Source: Chaetomium olivaceum (Eukaryota; Ascomycota; Sordariomycetes; Sordariales; Chaetomiaceae). Taken from it: DNA of 64,000 nucleotides. The position numbers were made by a program, and so were the translations under genes. Numbering within the stretch: the stretch's first letter is position 1; every line of letters begins with the position of its first letter. Below the pieces are notes generated by a model that worked only from the letters and a program-made list of their open reading frames with translations, was not told the origin of the DNA and ran no database searches. Shown here piece after piece: positions 19,894 through 31,107 of the stretch. The stretch lies in NCBI GenBank assembly GCA_039881045.1, contig JAYWVB010000080.1, positions 1-64,000 on the forward strand, written 5' to 3'.

Positions 19894-21736
19894 ACGTGGT
19901 TGATCACCGAGCGGCCCATATCACCGAGCGGTCCACTTTCCCTCCACGTCACAACCTTCCACCTTCAAACTCCGCTACACCGCGACCAAAACTATGTCTA
20001 TGCAAATGCAAGAAGCCAGAATCATCCTTGCCATTGAAGCAATTTATATGAGCAAGAAAATGTCGATCCGACGTGCTGCGCAGACGTATGATGTGCCGAA
20101 GTCGACCCTCATCGCCCGGATGAAGGGCCGCGTCGCAAAGCCTGAGAAACGCGACGTACAGCACAATCTGACCTTGGCTGAAGAGACCCTTGTACGATAT
20201 ATCCTCGATCTAGATTCGCGAGGGTTTCCGCCTCGTATTGATGGGGTAAAAGATATGGCCGATCTCCTTCTCGCGACGCGTCACGCGCGACCAACTGGCA
20301 AGCCGTGGGCATACCGGTTCATACGGCGCCGCCCGGAGCTCAAGACGCGCTTTTCGCGTGCGTACGACTTCCAGAGAGCCCTTTGCGAAGATCCAAAGAT
20401 TATTGGGGACTGGTTCCGGTTGGTGGCCAACATGCGCACGAAGTACAGCATCCAGAACACCGATTTTTACAACTTCGACGAGACAGGCTTTATGATGGGC
20501 ATTATCTGTAGCAACATGGTCGTCACGCGTTCCGATCGACGCGGTCGAGGCAAGCAACTTCAGCCCGGCAATTGGGAATGGGTAACAGCTATTGAGTGCG
20601 TGAGCAGTGACGGCTTTGCGCTGCCACCATTCTTGATTGTACAGGGCGTCAACCACCTCGCCTCCTGGTACACCGAGTGCGATCTTCCCCCATCCTGGGT
20701 CATCAAGACCTCACCCGACGGCTGGACAGACAATGATACAGGCTTGGAATGGATCAAGCACTTCCACAAGCATACGGAGACCCAGCGGCAAGGGGTGTAT
20801 TGGATGATAGTCCTAGATGGTCTCGAAAGCCACCTATCAGCCCAGTTTGAGGAGTTCTGCAAGGAGCACAATAGTATTACCCTCTGCCTCCCTTCTCACT
20901 CCTCGCACATCACCCAGCCTCTAGATGTCGGTTGTTTTAGCGTGTTGAAGCGGATATACGGCCGCGAACTCGAGGCCTTCATCAAGGCGCACATCAACCA
21001 CACCACCAAGACCGAGTTCTTCATCGCGTTCAAAGCCGCCCACCTCGCCACAATGAAAGCTGAAAATATCAAGGCTGGCTTTCGAGGTACTGGCCTAGTA
21101 CCGGACAACCCCCAAGCTGTCTTGTCGAAGCTTGACGTCAAGCTACGGACCCCAACACCGACTGGACCCCCCCTTCCAGAGGCCGACCTATGGGTCTCCC
21201 AGACACCGCACAAACCTGACGAGGCTGTTTTACAGTCTGAACATGTACGGACCCGGATTGCCAATCATCAAGGAAGCTCTCCAACCAGCATGTTTTTCGC
21301 TGTAAAGCAATTGGCGAAGGGTACAGAGCTGATTGTTCACGAAATGACCCTTCTTCGAGACCGAGTCCGAACTCTCGAGAAGGCTAACGAGGCCCTTTCA
21401 AAGCGCCGGAGGGCTAAGCGTACACGTCTCCAGGCTGGAGGGGCACTTACTATAGAGGAAGGTCAGGTTTTGATCACCCAGAAGGAAACTGGTAGACGGC
21501 AATCGGGTAGGAGGCTGGCGGAAGGGGGTATGTCGGAGGCGGGGCTGTCGACTTTGCGGCGCTGTGGGAGGTGCGGCAAGACTGGCCACAACGTACGAAC
21601 CTGTCAGGAGGTTGAGGAGACGTCAGCTGAGGAGAGTAGCATTGAGTGCAACTGATTTTCTTGTGTTGTGGTGGATTAATTGCCTGAAGAGGTTGCGACG
21701 TGGAGGGAAAGTGGACCGCTCGGTGATCAACCACGT
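19894..21736 (+). mobile_element. Pogo/Fot1-like transposon E, apparently intact
   Basis: 1,843 bp with TA borders (19892-19893, 21737-21738). The terminal repeat starts ACGTGGTTG; the motif ATCACCGAGCGG(C/T)CCA occurs twice at the left tip (17-bp period) and once at the right. It encloses one uninterrupted 553-codon transposase gene. Confidence 0.92.
19994..21655 (+). CDS. Transposase of element E (DD35D, C-terminal zinc knuckle)
   Basis: A 553-residue DDE_1/Fot1-like transposase, open from ATG 19994 to TGA 21655. Order: N-terminal HTH (SIRRAAQTYDVPKSTL), a second CENP-B/Tc5-type DNA-binding region to about residue 130, then the catalytic core with Asp162 (NFDETGF), Asp275 (VLDGLESH) and Asp311 (QPLDVGCF). 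The 35-residue gap between the last two gives DD35D, as in Fot1/pogo. The C-terminus has a basic region (SKRRRAKRTRLQ, possible nuclear signal) and a CX2CX4HX4C zinc knuckle at 21563-21604. No damage is seen, in contrast to the decayed DNA around it. This is the best candidate for an active source element here. Confidence 0.92.
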   Translation: MSMQMQEARIILAIEAIYMSKKMSIRRAAQTYDVPKSTLIARMKGRVAKPEKRDVQHNLTLAEETLVRYILDLDSRGFPPRIDGVKDMADLLLATRHARPTGKPWAYRFIRRRPELKTRFSRAYDFQRALCEDPKIIGDWFRLVANMRTKYSIQNTDFYNFDETGFMMGIICSNMVVTRSDRRGRGKQLQPGNWEWVTAIECVSSDGFALPPFLIVQGVNHLASWYTECDLPPSWVIKTSPDGWTDNDTGLEWIKHFHKHTETQRQGVYWMIVLDGLESHLSAQFEEFCKEHNSITLCLPSHSSHITQPLDVGCFSVLKRIYGRELEAFIKAHINHTTKTEFFIAFKAAHLATMKAENIKAGFRGTGLVPDNPQAVLSKLDVKLRTPTPTGPPLPEADLWVSQTPHKPDEAVLQSEHVRTRIANHQGSSPTSMFFAVKQLAKGTELIVHEMTLLRDRVRTLEKANEALSKRRRAKRTRLQAGGALTIEEGQVLITQKETGRRQSGRRLAEGGMSEAGLSTLRRCGRCGKTGHNVRTCQEVEETSAEESSIECN

Positions 21737-21866
21737 TATAGAACATTCGAAGATAAATAATAGATTACTTAATTTAAGGTAGTAATATCGAACTGGTATA
21801 AAAGAAGTTAAGAAACTTAAAGTATTATTTATTAAATTGGGATATAAGTTTATATAACGTACTTGC

Positions 21867-21951
21867 ATAACGAGTGGGCCAACATAACGAGTGGGCCAAC
21901 ATAACGAGTGGGCCAACATAACGAGTGGGCCAACATAACGAGTGGGCCACT
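21867..21951 (+). repeat. Array of five 17-bp iterons at the tip of element F
   Basis: ATAACGAGTGGGCCAAC repeated five times (21867, 21884, 21901, 21918, 21935; the last ends in ACT). The sister copy F' has two at one tip and one at the other. There are no spacers. Probably binding sites for the cognate transposase. Confidence 0.9.
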
Positions 21952-22005
21952 TTTCTTCCTTTTGCAACCTCCCAACTTCATAACGCATTTCCTTCACAAT
22001 ACAAA

Positions 22006-22930
22006 ATGCAACCTCTTCCAAAAGAGAGTCGTATAATCCTTGCGCTTGAAGCTCTTAAGAAAGACCCTAAACTTTCCGTACGGAAGGCTGCTACGATCTA
22101 CGAGATTCCGCGAAGCTCGCTTCAACATCGACGCGCTGGAAAGCAACCACGACCCGAAATACCAGCCAACCTTCGAAAATTGACCGACTTCGAAGAACAA
22201 GTCCTTCTTGAGAGGGTACTCGACCTTGATGCGCGAGGATTTCAGCCCCAGCTCTCCGACCTTTGAGAAATGGCCGATCGCCTTTGGGCCGCACGCGGCG
22301 CGTCGCCCGTCGGACCCCGATGGGCAAACGGTTTCGTAAAGCGACATTCCAAGGTTACAACGCGTTTCCGACGCCGAATCGATTACAAGAGAGCCCAATG
22401 CGAAGGTCCCGACGTGGTAAACGCGTGGTTTCGGCTCGTACGCAACGTAATCGACAAATACGCGATCCAAGCGGGGGATATCTACAACTTCGACAAGACT
22501 GGGTTCCAGATGGGCATGCTTTCGAGTGCAAAGGTCGTGACGAGCTCCGAGCAACGTGGGCGGCCTCGCACAAAGCAGCCTGGTAATCGAGAGTGGGTTA
22601 CGGTGATCCAAGCTGTATGTGCGGATGGCTGGGTCGTGCCGCCGTACTTTGTCGTCAAGGGGAAAAACCACCTCCTCCCTTGGTACCAGGACAGCCGGTT
22701 CCAGCCCGAATGGAGAGTCCACACAAGCGAAAATGGCTGGACAACAAATGAGATTGGCCTCGATTGGCTAAAACATTTCGACCAGGCTACCAAACGCCGT
22801 ACGAGAGGGGTGTATCGACTGCTCATCCTTGACGGCCACGAAAGCCACCACTCGGTCGACTTCGAAGATTTCTGTAAGGCCAGACTTCTTCGACGCGTTT
22901 GTCGAGGCATTTCACGCTTCCATCACAGCG
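22006..22930 (+). pseudogene. Transposase remnant of element F
   Basis: Open from ATG 22006 to an in-frame TGA at 22264-22266, then open again in the same frame to the LINE junction. It encodes the HTH and the catalytic region with NFDKTGF (Glu to Lys after the first Asp) and LLILDGHESH. After FEDFCKA the sequence jumps to a downstream part of the gene, so the segment with the third catalytic Asp is deleted. F' carries the same stop and the same deletion, so the defects predate the duplication of these copies. Confidence 0.85.
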
Positions 22931-22936
22931 AACAAT

Positions 22937-23556
22937 ATATTATTATTATTATTTCCTACACCGATATGCCCTTAGGCGCGCCGGTCCCTCTACTGCTATT
23001 ATACAAAGGAAACCGTGCCGTATAGGCCGATGAAAACCTCTGCCTACCACTCACAGCCTACAGCTTCTGAATCCACCATACTACAAAAGAAAGGAGGCCC
23101 TTTGCCGGCCTCCGGGCCCTCTAGCCCTCTCCATTCACCGTTTCTAGTTCTAACCGCCTGGCTAGACTATACTCCGGTAGCCGGCCAGAGTCCATCAGCC
23201 AGCTAAGGATCCTCCTAACAAGCCTAACACTTCGGGCCCCTACCCCCCGTAAAACGGTCTGTAGGTCCCGCTGTGACCGAACCTCCCGATGGTCCCACGG
23301 CCTCTGCAACGGTGGGTCGGGGCACCAAACCACTAGGTGCTCCACTGTTTCCCTCCCCTCCCGCATGCGCAATAGGGAGTATAGACCTCTGGAACCTTAA
23401 CCCTGAAAAGGTAGTCCCGAAGGCCTATATCCCCTATGCGTGCCTGGGAAAGTAGGGAACTCTGGGCCTTTGTTAGGCCCTCGTGCTTCTCTAGGGCCCT
23501 GTTGGTAAAAAGGAGAGCTGGGGGGTCCTTATCGGCTATCCTGTCGGCTGGGCTCT
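22937..23556 (-). mobile_element. 5'-truncated Tad1-like LINE
   Basis: In plus orientation it starts with ATT repeats and the conserved tail, then parallels the last roughly 620 bp of the LINE at 23708-27563, reversed. The coding part is broken. It replaces the right half of element F; no clean direct repeat is visible. Confidence 0.85.
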
Positions 23557-23707
23557 AAAGAATAATTTCTTAGGATTAATTCCTAAATTGATGACTTTAA
23601 AAATCTTAAGGATAGTCGATGGTTTATAAGCCGCCAAGTATATATAGGTGAGTTCCAAAAATCCATAAGAATAGTGTTATTAACCTTAAATCTATATAGA
23701 CTAATAA

Positions 23708-23953
23708 CCACAGGAGGATGAGGAGGGATTCCAGAGGGTTGGAGCGAAAAGACCCCGGTTAACTAGAGGTCGGCCAACACTAATTTCAGTGGCTGGGAGG
23801 GACCCCTCCCAGAGCCGTATTAGCCTCGGCCTAGGAGGCTCTGTATTCGGAGCTACCCAGCCTACCCAGCCTACCCAGCCTACCCAGCCTACCCAACCAG
23901 CCGAACAAGCCCAACCAGCCGAGGGTACTCCTATGGACCTCAATGAAAATTAG
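23708..23953 (+). pseudogene. 3' end of LINE ORF1 with a Thr-Gln-Pro repeat
   Basis: An open frame running into the truncation point ends at TAG 23951-23953. Its last part is a 9-bp minisatellite (CTACCCAGC, about five units, 23857-23905) that translates as repeated TQP, then AEQAQPAEGTPMDLNEN. The stop overlaps the ORF2 start at 23943 by 11 bases in another frame, a typical compact LINE junction. In this family ORF1 would bind element RNA; too little remains to see a domain. Confidence 0.6.
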
Positions 23954-26900
23954 GGTACTACTTTGGAACACTGAAGGAATTAAGCAGGAGCTAGAAACCC
24001 TGCTAGAGGAGGCTCGGTACGACCTAATGGCTATACAAGAGCCCTGGATTAACAAACAAACCCGGTCAACCTACTGCCCTAGAGGCTCGAAGTATCACCT
24101 AGTCCATAAAACTAGTGGCCGGGCGGCCATCTTCGTTAGCCGTAGGTTCGATATAGGGCAGTGGGAGTACGAGGCTACAGAGGGTTACTGTAGGGTATGG
24201 CTCCCAGGGCTCGGTAGTAGCGGGCTAGAACTCTGGTCTATCTATAACCACCCACAGGACAAGACTATCCCACAGGCCCTCTTGAACCGGCCAGCCCCGG
24301 TCTACCCGGTAGTTCTCGCAGGAGACTTCAACCTACACCACCCGCAGTGGGACCGATTTGGCCGATACGAAAGGAAAGCCGAGGCTCTGCTGGAACTAGC
24401 AATACAATGGGACCTCGAGCTTCGAACCCCAAAAGGCACTATAACCAGGGCACCACAGGGGACCCAAAAAGGCCGCACTTCAACAATAGACCACTTCTGG
24501 GTATCGGTGGACCTACGAACGGTCTACTACGGTTTAGAATATAGGGGGGGTCGGACCACTACCCACAGGTATTGGAAGTTGATATAGAAGGACCCCCGCC
24601 ACAACAAGCCCAGCCAGAGGGTTGGAACTGGAAGATGATGGATGGGCGCCGAGTGAAGGCTGAGGTAGCCCATCTACCAGGAAAGATAGGTCTAGAGGAC
24701 CCGGGGCCACAGGGCCTCCGAGCACGGATCAAGGGGCAGGAGGGCCTAGGGGAGGCCTTTAGTTGGCTAGTCGAAGAGTTACAGAGGGTGGCCGAGGCGG
24801 CTACCCCTCGGAAGAAGGCCAACAGGGGCCACGGCTCGCCATGGTGGTCAGTGGAGGTTCAGGAGGCCCAAAGGGAGGCTAAGAGGGCCGAGAGAGAGTA
24901 TAGGGTAGCCCCGTCGAGGCATAGCAGGGAAAGGTATAACCAGGGCCTACGAGCCCTCGCAACCACTATCAATAGGGAGAAAACAAAAACCTGGAGGACC
25001 ACACTACAGAAGGCTACCCCACAAACCCGACCTACTTTGGAGCCTAGAACGATGGGCGCGGTGTAGAAGCTTCGCCCCCCGGACCCGCCGAAACTACCCG
25101 TCCTAACGGGGCCTACAGGGAACCTCTCTACCCACAAGGAGAAAGCCAAGGCCCTAGCAGGCCGGTTCTACCCCAACCCAGAAGCAGATCTTTCTGATAT
25201 AGAGGACCCGGACCTACTTGAACAGTGGGTTCCAAAGTTCGACATAGAGAAGGGAGTTTCAGTGGGAGATATAAGGGCAGTCCTTTCGAAAATAAGCCCG
25301 TGGAAGGCCCCGGGAGAAGATAACCTACCGACAGGCTTTCTTAAGGCTTGTGGGCACCCACTGTTCAAGGTGCTTGCAGTTCTTATAGAGGCCTGCCTTC
25401 GGTTAGGGTGGTTTCCAGAACAGTTCAAGAGAGCGAAAACAGTGGTCCTACAAAAGCCCGGGAAAGAACCTAGCACCTATCGAACCCCAGGGGGTTACAG
25501 GCCTATAGCTCTCCTCCCTACAATAGGGAAGGTTATAGAAGCACTAGTAGCAAAGAGGATTACTAGTGCCGCAGAGGCCTACGGCCTACTGCCAGCCGAA
25601 CAGATGGGTAATAGGGAGCACAGGTCTACGGAGGTGGCAATCCGGCTAGTAGTGGCCCAGGTTCAGGAGGCCTGGCGGCAGAAGGCATCCGCCTCCCTAC
25701 TACAGCTAGATATTTCAGGGGCATTCGACACCGTCAACCATACCCGGCTACTAGCCACTCTTCGCTTACAGGGCTACCCACGATGGGTGGTCCTATGGGT
25801 TAAGGCGTGGCTAAGTAATAGGGTTGCAATCCTCCACTTCGACGGCCAGAAAACAGAGGACATCCCAGTGGGCGCGGGAGTCCCCCAGGGCTCACCACTG
25901 TCCCCGATCCTATTTATCCTCTACATCGCCTCCCTATACAAGGCCCTGAAAACAGCCCACCCACTAGTTAGTATAGTAGGCTTCGCGGATGACACCAACC
26001 TACTAGCCTTTGGAAAAACCCCTGAGGCCACTACCCAGCAACTAGAAAAGGCCTGGAAGACTTGCCTACAGTGGGCGAGCACTCGGGGGATGGCGTTTGC
26101 ACCTCAAAAGTGCGAACTTATTCACTTCAATAAAGGTCGCAAACAGTGGAAGAACCCAGTGGCCCTCGCCCACCCAGGGGGTAGCGGTAACAACAGCGGT
26201 GGCCACAGTAGCTCTAGTAGCTGCAGCGTGGTTAAGCCAGTGGAATCGGCTCGGTTTCTAGGGGTCTGGCTAGACCGAAAACTATCCTGGAAGGCCCACC
26301 AGCGGGCTGTGGAACGGAAACTTAGGACCCAGGATTTTGCTCTATCCAGAGTGGCAGCGAAAACGTGGGGCCCGAGCCTATCCAGGGCCCGAGAGGTCTA
26401 CGTAAAGTGCATACGCAGTGCCATAGCCTACGGGGCCTCCAGCTTCCACCAACCGACAAAGCCAGGGGCTACAGAGCCGAGGGGGCCTGCACAAGCCCTA
26501 TCAAAGGCCCAGAACAGGAGCCTTCGAATAGTAGTAGGGGCCTACCAATCAACCCCTATCCGATGTCTGGAAACAGAGGCTTGGGTGCCACCACTAGACC
26601 TATACCTCAACAAACGACTAGCCGACTTCGAGAGCCGGCTACAAAAACAGGTCCTGCAGTCAGGGGCTGGGCCAGGGGCGGAACGAACTTCTACAGGCCA
26701 CCTAATAACCGAAGCATGCAACAAAGTCTATAAGAGGTTCAAGAAGAGGGGAAGAGCTCGAGGCCCGAGGCCTCGACAGGGCCCACAAAGCCCTACAACC
26801 ACTGAAGCAGCCGCCACAACAGTAGCCCAGTGGGCCACCCAGAGGTGGAAGATTGGGGGTAATAGCAAAAGAGGGTCAAACACAAAAGAAGTAGTGGAAC

Positions 26901-27379
26901 TAGCCTGGCAGGCCCGGTGGGAACGGAACCGGCAGGGCCAACAGGGCCCAGCCGACAGGATAGCCGATAAGGACCCTTCAGCTCTCCTTTTTACCAACAG
27001 GGCCCTAGAGAAGCACGAGGGCCTAACAAAGGCCCAGAGTTCCCTACTTTCCCAGGCACGCATAGGGGATATAGGCCTTCGGGACTACCTTTTCAGGGTT
27101 AAGGTTCCAGAGGTCTATACTCCCTATTGCGCATGTGGGGAGGGGAGGGAAACAGTGGAGCACCTAGTGGTTTGGTGCCCCGACCCACCGTTGCAGAGGC
27201 CGTGGGACCATCGGGAGGTTCGGTCACAGCGGGACCTACAGACCGTTTTACGGGGGGTAGGGGCCCGAAGTGTTAGGCTTGTTAGGAGGATCCTTAGCTG
27301 GCTGATGGACTCTGGCCGGCTACCGGAGTATAGTCTAGCCAGGCGGTTAGAACTAGAAACGGTGAATGGAGAGGGCTAG
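23943..27379 (+). pseudogene. LINE ORF2: endonuclease and reverse transcriptase, frameshifted
   Basis: From ATG 23943: an AP-type endonuclease (LWNTEGI, IQEPW, GDFNLHHPQWD, then SDHYP in a shifted frame), a reverse transcriptase (AGVPQGSPLSP, FADDTNLL at about 25983) and a C-terminal CXC...HX4C motif (YCACGEGRETVEHLVVWC), ending at 27379. Three single-base indels break it, all in mononucleotide runs: a missing G in the run at 24544-24550, an extra C near 25018 and a missing C near 25074. The final segment of about 705 codons is open. It nicks target DNA and copies its own RNA there (target-primed reverse transcription). Tad1-like by overall layout; the clade is not proven. Confidence 0.88.
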
Positions 27380-27846
27380 AGGGCCCGGAGGCCGGCAAAG
27401 GGCCTCCTTTCTTTTGTAGTATGGTGGATTCAGAAGCTGTAGGCTGTGAGTGATAGGCAGAGGTTTTCATCCGGCCTATACGGCACGGTTTCCTTTGTAT
27501 AATAGCAGTAGAGGGACCGGCGCGCCTAAGGGCATATCGGTGTAGGAAATAATAATAATAATATAGAGTTATAACTAGTATATCAAATATATTAATAAAG
27601 ATCATAATTCAGGAGCTTTCAATAGTAAGTATAGTATCTACTCTACCTAGGCGCCTTATATAGAAGGTATAGTTATGGTTCCATTTATTTGGTAAGATTA
27701 TATAGCGAACTAGAAACTAGACCGCTATCTATACCGGAATGATAGTCTTCTTAGCTATAATAATTTGTCGAACTACTATCTTAGACAATAATATTAGCCT
27801 AAGATAAAACTCAATTGTAATGCGTAACGGGGACAATCGATTATAA

Positions 27847-30750
27847 TATTATTATTATTATTTCCTACACCGATATGCCCTGGGGCGCGCCGGTCCTTCT
27901 ACTGCTATTTACAAAGGAAACCATACCGTATAGGCCGGATAAAAACCTCTGTCTACCACTTTGAGACAACAATCTGTGAATCCGTCATACTGCAAAAGAA
28001 AGGAGGCCCTTTGCCGGCCTCCGTGCCCTCTAGCCCTCCCCATCCACTGTTTCTAGCTCCAGCCTTCTGGCTAGGCTATACTCCAGTAGCCGGCCAGAGT
28101 CCATCAGCCAGCCAAGGACCTTCCTAACAAATCTTCTGCTCCGGGCGCCTACTCCCCGTAATACGGTTTGTAGGTCCCGATGTGACCGAATCTCTCTGCC
28201 GTCCCACGGCCTTTGTAACGGCGGGTCGGGGCACCAAACCACCAAGTGCTCCACTGTCTCCCTGCCTCTCCCGCACTCGCAATAGGGGGTACGGACCTCC
28301 GGGACTTTCACCCTGAACAGGTAGTCCCGGAGGCCTATATCCCCGATACGGGCCTGGGAAAGGAGGGAGCTCTGCGCCTTTGTAAGACCTTCGTGTCTCA
28401 TCAGAGCTTTGTCGGTAAATAAGAGGGCTGGGGGGTCTTCGTCGGCTATCCTCCTGTTTAATACCCTCTGTCGAGTAGTACTTTGTTGACTAGCTCTCTG
28501 TTGTTCCCACCGGGCCTGCCAGGCCAGTTCGACCACCTCCTTGGTATTCGACCCCCTATCCTTCCCCCCGATCTTCCCTTTGTAGTTAACCCACTGGGCC
28601 ACTACACTAGCGGCTAGTTCAGTGGGCGTGGGGCTCTGCGGGCCCTGACGGGGCCTCCGGCCTCGGGTTTTCCTCCTCTTGTTGAACCTTCGGTAGACCT
28701 TATTGCAGGCCTCAGTGATGAGATGCCCCGTGGTTATTCTCTCGGCCTCCGGCCCAGCCCCTGATTGTACGGCCTGCTTCTGTAGCCGGCCCTCGAAGTC
28801 GGCCAGCCGCTTGTTGAGATATAAGTCTAGCGGTGGCACCCAGGCCTCTGTTTCTAAGCACCGAATAGGAGCTGACTTGTATGCCCCTACTACTATTCGA
28901 AGGCTCCTGTTCTGAGCTTTTGACAAGACCTTTGCAGGCCCCTTCGGCCCTGTAGCTCTTGGAGCTGTTGGTTGGTGGAAGCTGGAGGCTCCGTAAGCTA
29001 TGGCACTGCGGATGCACTTTACGTAGACCCCCCGAGCCCTGGATAGGCCCGGGCCCCACGTCTTTGCTGCAATCCTCGATAAGGCGAAATCTTGGGTTTT
29101 GAGTTTCCGTTCCACAGCTTGTTGGTGCGCCCTCCATGATGCTTCCAGTCCAGCCAGACGCCTGAAACCGAGCCGATTCCACTGGCTTAACTGTGCTGTA
29201 GCCACTAGCCCCTGGGTGGGCCAGGGCCACCGGGTTCGCCCACTGTCTCCGACCTTTGTTGAAGTGAATTCATTCGCACTTTTGGGGTGCAAACGCCATC
29301 CCCCGGGTACCAGCCCACTGCAAGCAGGTCTTCCAAGCTTTTTCTAGTTGCTGTGTATTGGCCTCTGGGTTCTTTCCAAAGGCCAGTAGGTTTGTGTCGT
29401 CTGCGAACCCTACTATGCTAACCAGTGGATAAGCTGTTTTCAGGGCCTGTTATAGGGAGGCAATGTAGAGGATAAATAGGATCGGGGATAGTGGTGAGCC
29501 CTGGGGGACTCCCGCTATGACTGGGATGTCCTCTGTTTTCTGGCCGTCGAAGTGGAGGATCGCAACTCTGTTACTTAGCCACGCCTTCACCCACAGAACC
29601 ACCCACTGTGGGTAACCCTGTAGCCGAAGAGTGGCTAGTAGCCGGGTGTGGTTGACGGTGTCGAATGCCCCTGAGATATCCAGCTGTAGAAGGGAGGCGG
29701 TTGCTTTCTGCCGCCAGGCCTCCTGGACTTGGGCTACGACTAGCCGAATCGCTACTTCTGTTGACCTATGCTCTCGGTTTCCCATCTGCTCCGCTGGTAG
29801 TAGGCCGTAGGCCTCTGCAGCACTAGTAATCCTCTTTGCTACCAGTGCTTCTATGACCTTCCCAACTGTAGGTAGGAGGGCTATAGGCCTGTAACCTCCT
29901 GGAGTTCGGTAGGTACTCGGCTCTTTTCCGGGCTTTTGTAGGACAACTGTTTTGGCTCTCTTGAATGTTTCTGGAAACCATCCGATCCGGAAACACGCCT
30001 CCGTGAGAACCGCTAGCACCTTGAACAGTGGGCGCCCACAGGCCTTAAGAAGGCCTATAGGTAAGTCGTCCTCGCCTGGAGCCTTCCAAGGACTAATCTT
30101 CGAAAGGACTGCCCTAACATCACCCACTGTAACCTTTTCCTCTATATTGAACTTCGGAACCCACTGTTCTAGCAGGTCCGGGTCCTCTATGTCAGAAAGG
30201 TCAGCTTCTGGGTTAGGGTAGAACCGGCGTGCTAAGGCCTCCGCCTTCTCCTTGTGGGTGGAGAGGTCCTGGCCTCCGGGGGGCCCTGTGAGAGCGGGTA
30301 GTTTCGGGGATCTGGGGGGGCGAAGCTTCTGCAACGGGCCCAGCGTTCTAGGCTCCATAGCAGGTCGGTTTTGTGGGTGGCTTTCTGCATTGTTGTCCTC
30401 CAGGTCTTCGTTTTCTCCTTGTTGATGGTGGCCGCGAGGGCCCGTAGACCTTGGTTAAGTCTTTCTTTGTTGTGCTCCGACGGGGCTGCCTTGCACTCCC
30501 TTTCGGCTCTCCTTGCCTCTCTCTGGGCCTCCTGGACCTCCACTGACCACCACGGCGAGCCGTGGCCTCTGTTGGCCTTCTTCCGAGGGGTGGCCACTTC
30601 AGCCATCCTCTGTAGCTCCTCGACCAACCAGTTGAATGCTTCTTTTCAACCCTCCTGCTCCCTGACTTGTGCCCGGAGGCCGTGTGGCCCTGGGTCCTCT
30701 AGGCCTATTTTCTCTGGTAGGAGGGCCGCCTCGGCCTCCACCCCAACCCC
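27847..30750 (-). mobile_element. Second Tad1-like LINE copy, 5'-truncated
   Basis: Reverse orientation, facing the copy at 23708-27563 tail to tail across 283 bp. Its 3' end (plus-strand left) is the shared ATT-repeat tail. It reaches into the linker between endonuclease and RT and stops near 30750, lacking the endonuclease. Confidence 0.85.
28030..30747 (-). pseudogene. ORF2 remnant of second LINE copy
   Basis: Three open pieces: linker (30627 to 30232), RT fingers and palm up to AGVPQGSPLSP (30358 to 29450) and the C-terminal part with the CXC...HX4C motif (29292 to 28030). Breaks include a missing C near 30315, a TAA created by a small rearrangement at 29450, and a frameshift near 29290. 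FADDTNLL is still readable near 29400. Closely related to but distinct from the copy at 23943. Confidence 0.85.
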
Positions 30751-31107
30751 TAAATAGTTAGTAGATATAAATAGTTAAAGTAAAAGGTAGCCTTACTAAC
30801 TAGAAGGTCTAACCATTTATATAAATTCTATATAACTATAAGACTACCTTAGTATAGAAATTTAGTAAGTATAGTGATATTTTCTATAATATAGTATTAT
30901 TCTAGGTTATTAAAATAATCTTATATATTATTATTCATACTCGGCTGTGCCTTAAGGCGTGCCGGACCCTCAGCTATTTACTGTACAGGAAAGCCGCGCC
31001 CTCACAGGCCGGATGAAAAACCCATACCAATCTTCAAGGCAAGTACACGTGTGTGAGCCTGCGAATACAAAGAGAGGAGGCCCCCTGGCCTCCGAAGGAG
31101 GAGCGTG

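Larger units (their letters stand above)
21857..22936 (+). mobile_element. Pogo-like element F, 3' part lost
   Basis: Left border at TA (21855-21856), then ACGTACTTGC and five tandem 17-bp motifs. Sequence runs nearly identically to element F' (38805-40507) up to about 22936, where a reverse-oriented LINE begins; the right end of F is missing beyond that LINE. Confidence 0.85.
23708..27563 (+). mobile_element. Near-full Tad1-like LINE, 5'-truncated in ORF1
   Basis: Holds the end of ORF1, a complete ORF2 region and a 3' UTR ending in ATA repeats (about 27548-27563). It is flanked by AT-rich relics (the 150 bp to its left and 283 bp to its right hold no gene). Other copies in the window (11716, 19496, 22937, 27847, 41040) share this 3' end. 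Confidence 0.9.

Noticed and set aside
21867..21951. Short direct repeats resembling a CRISPR array
   Set aside because: The 17-bp units are tandem with no spacers, lie at a transposon tip, and the genome is fungal.
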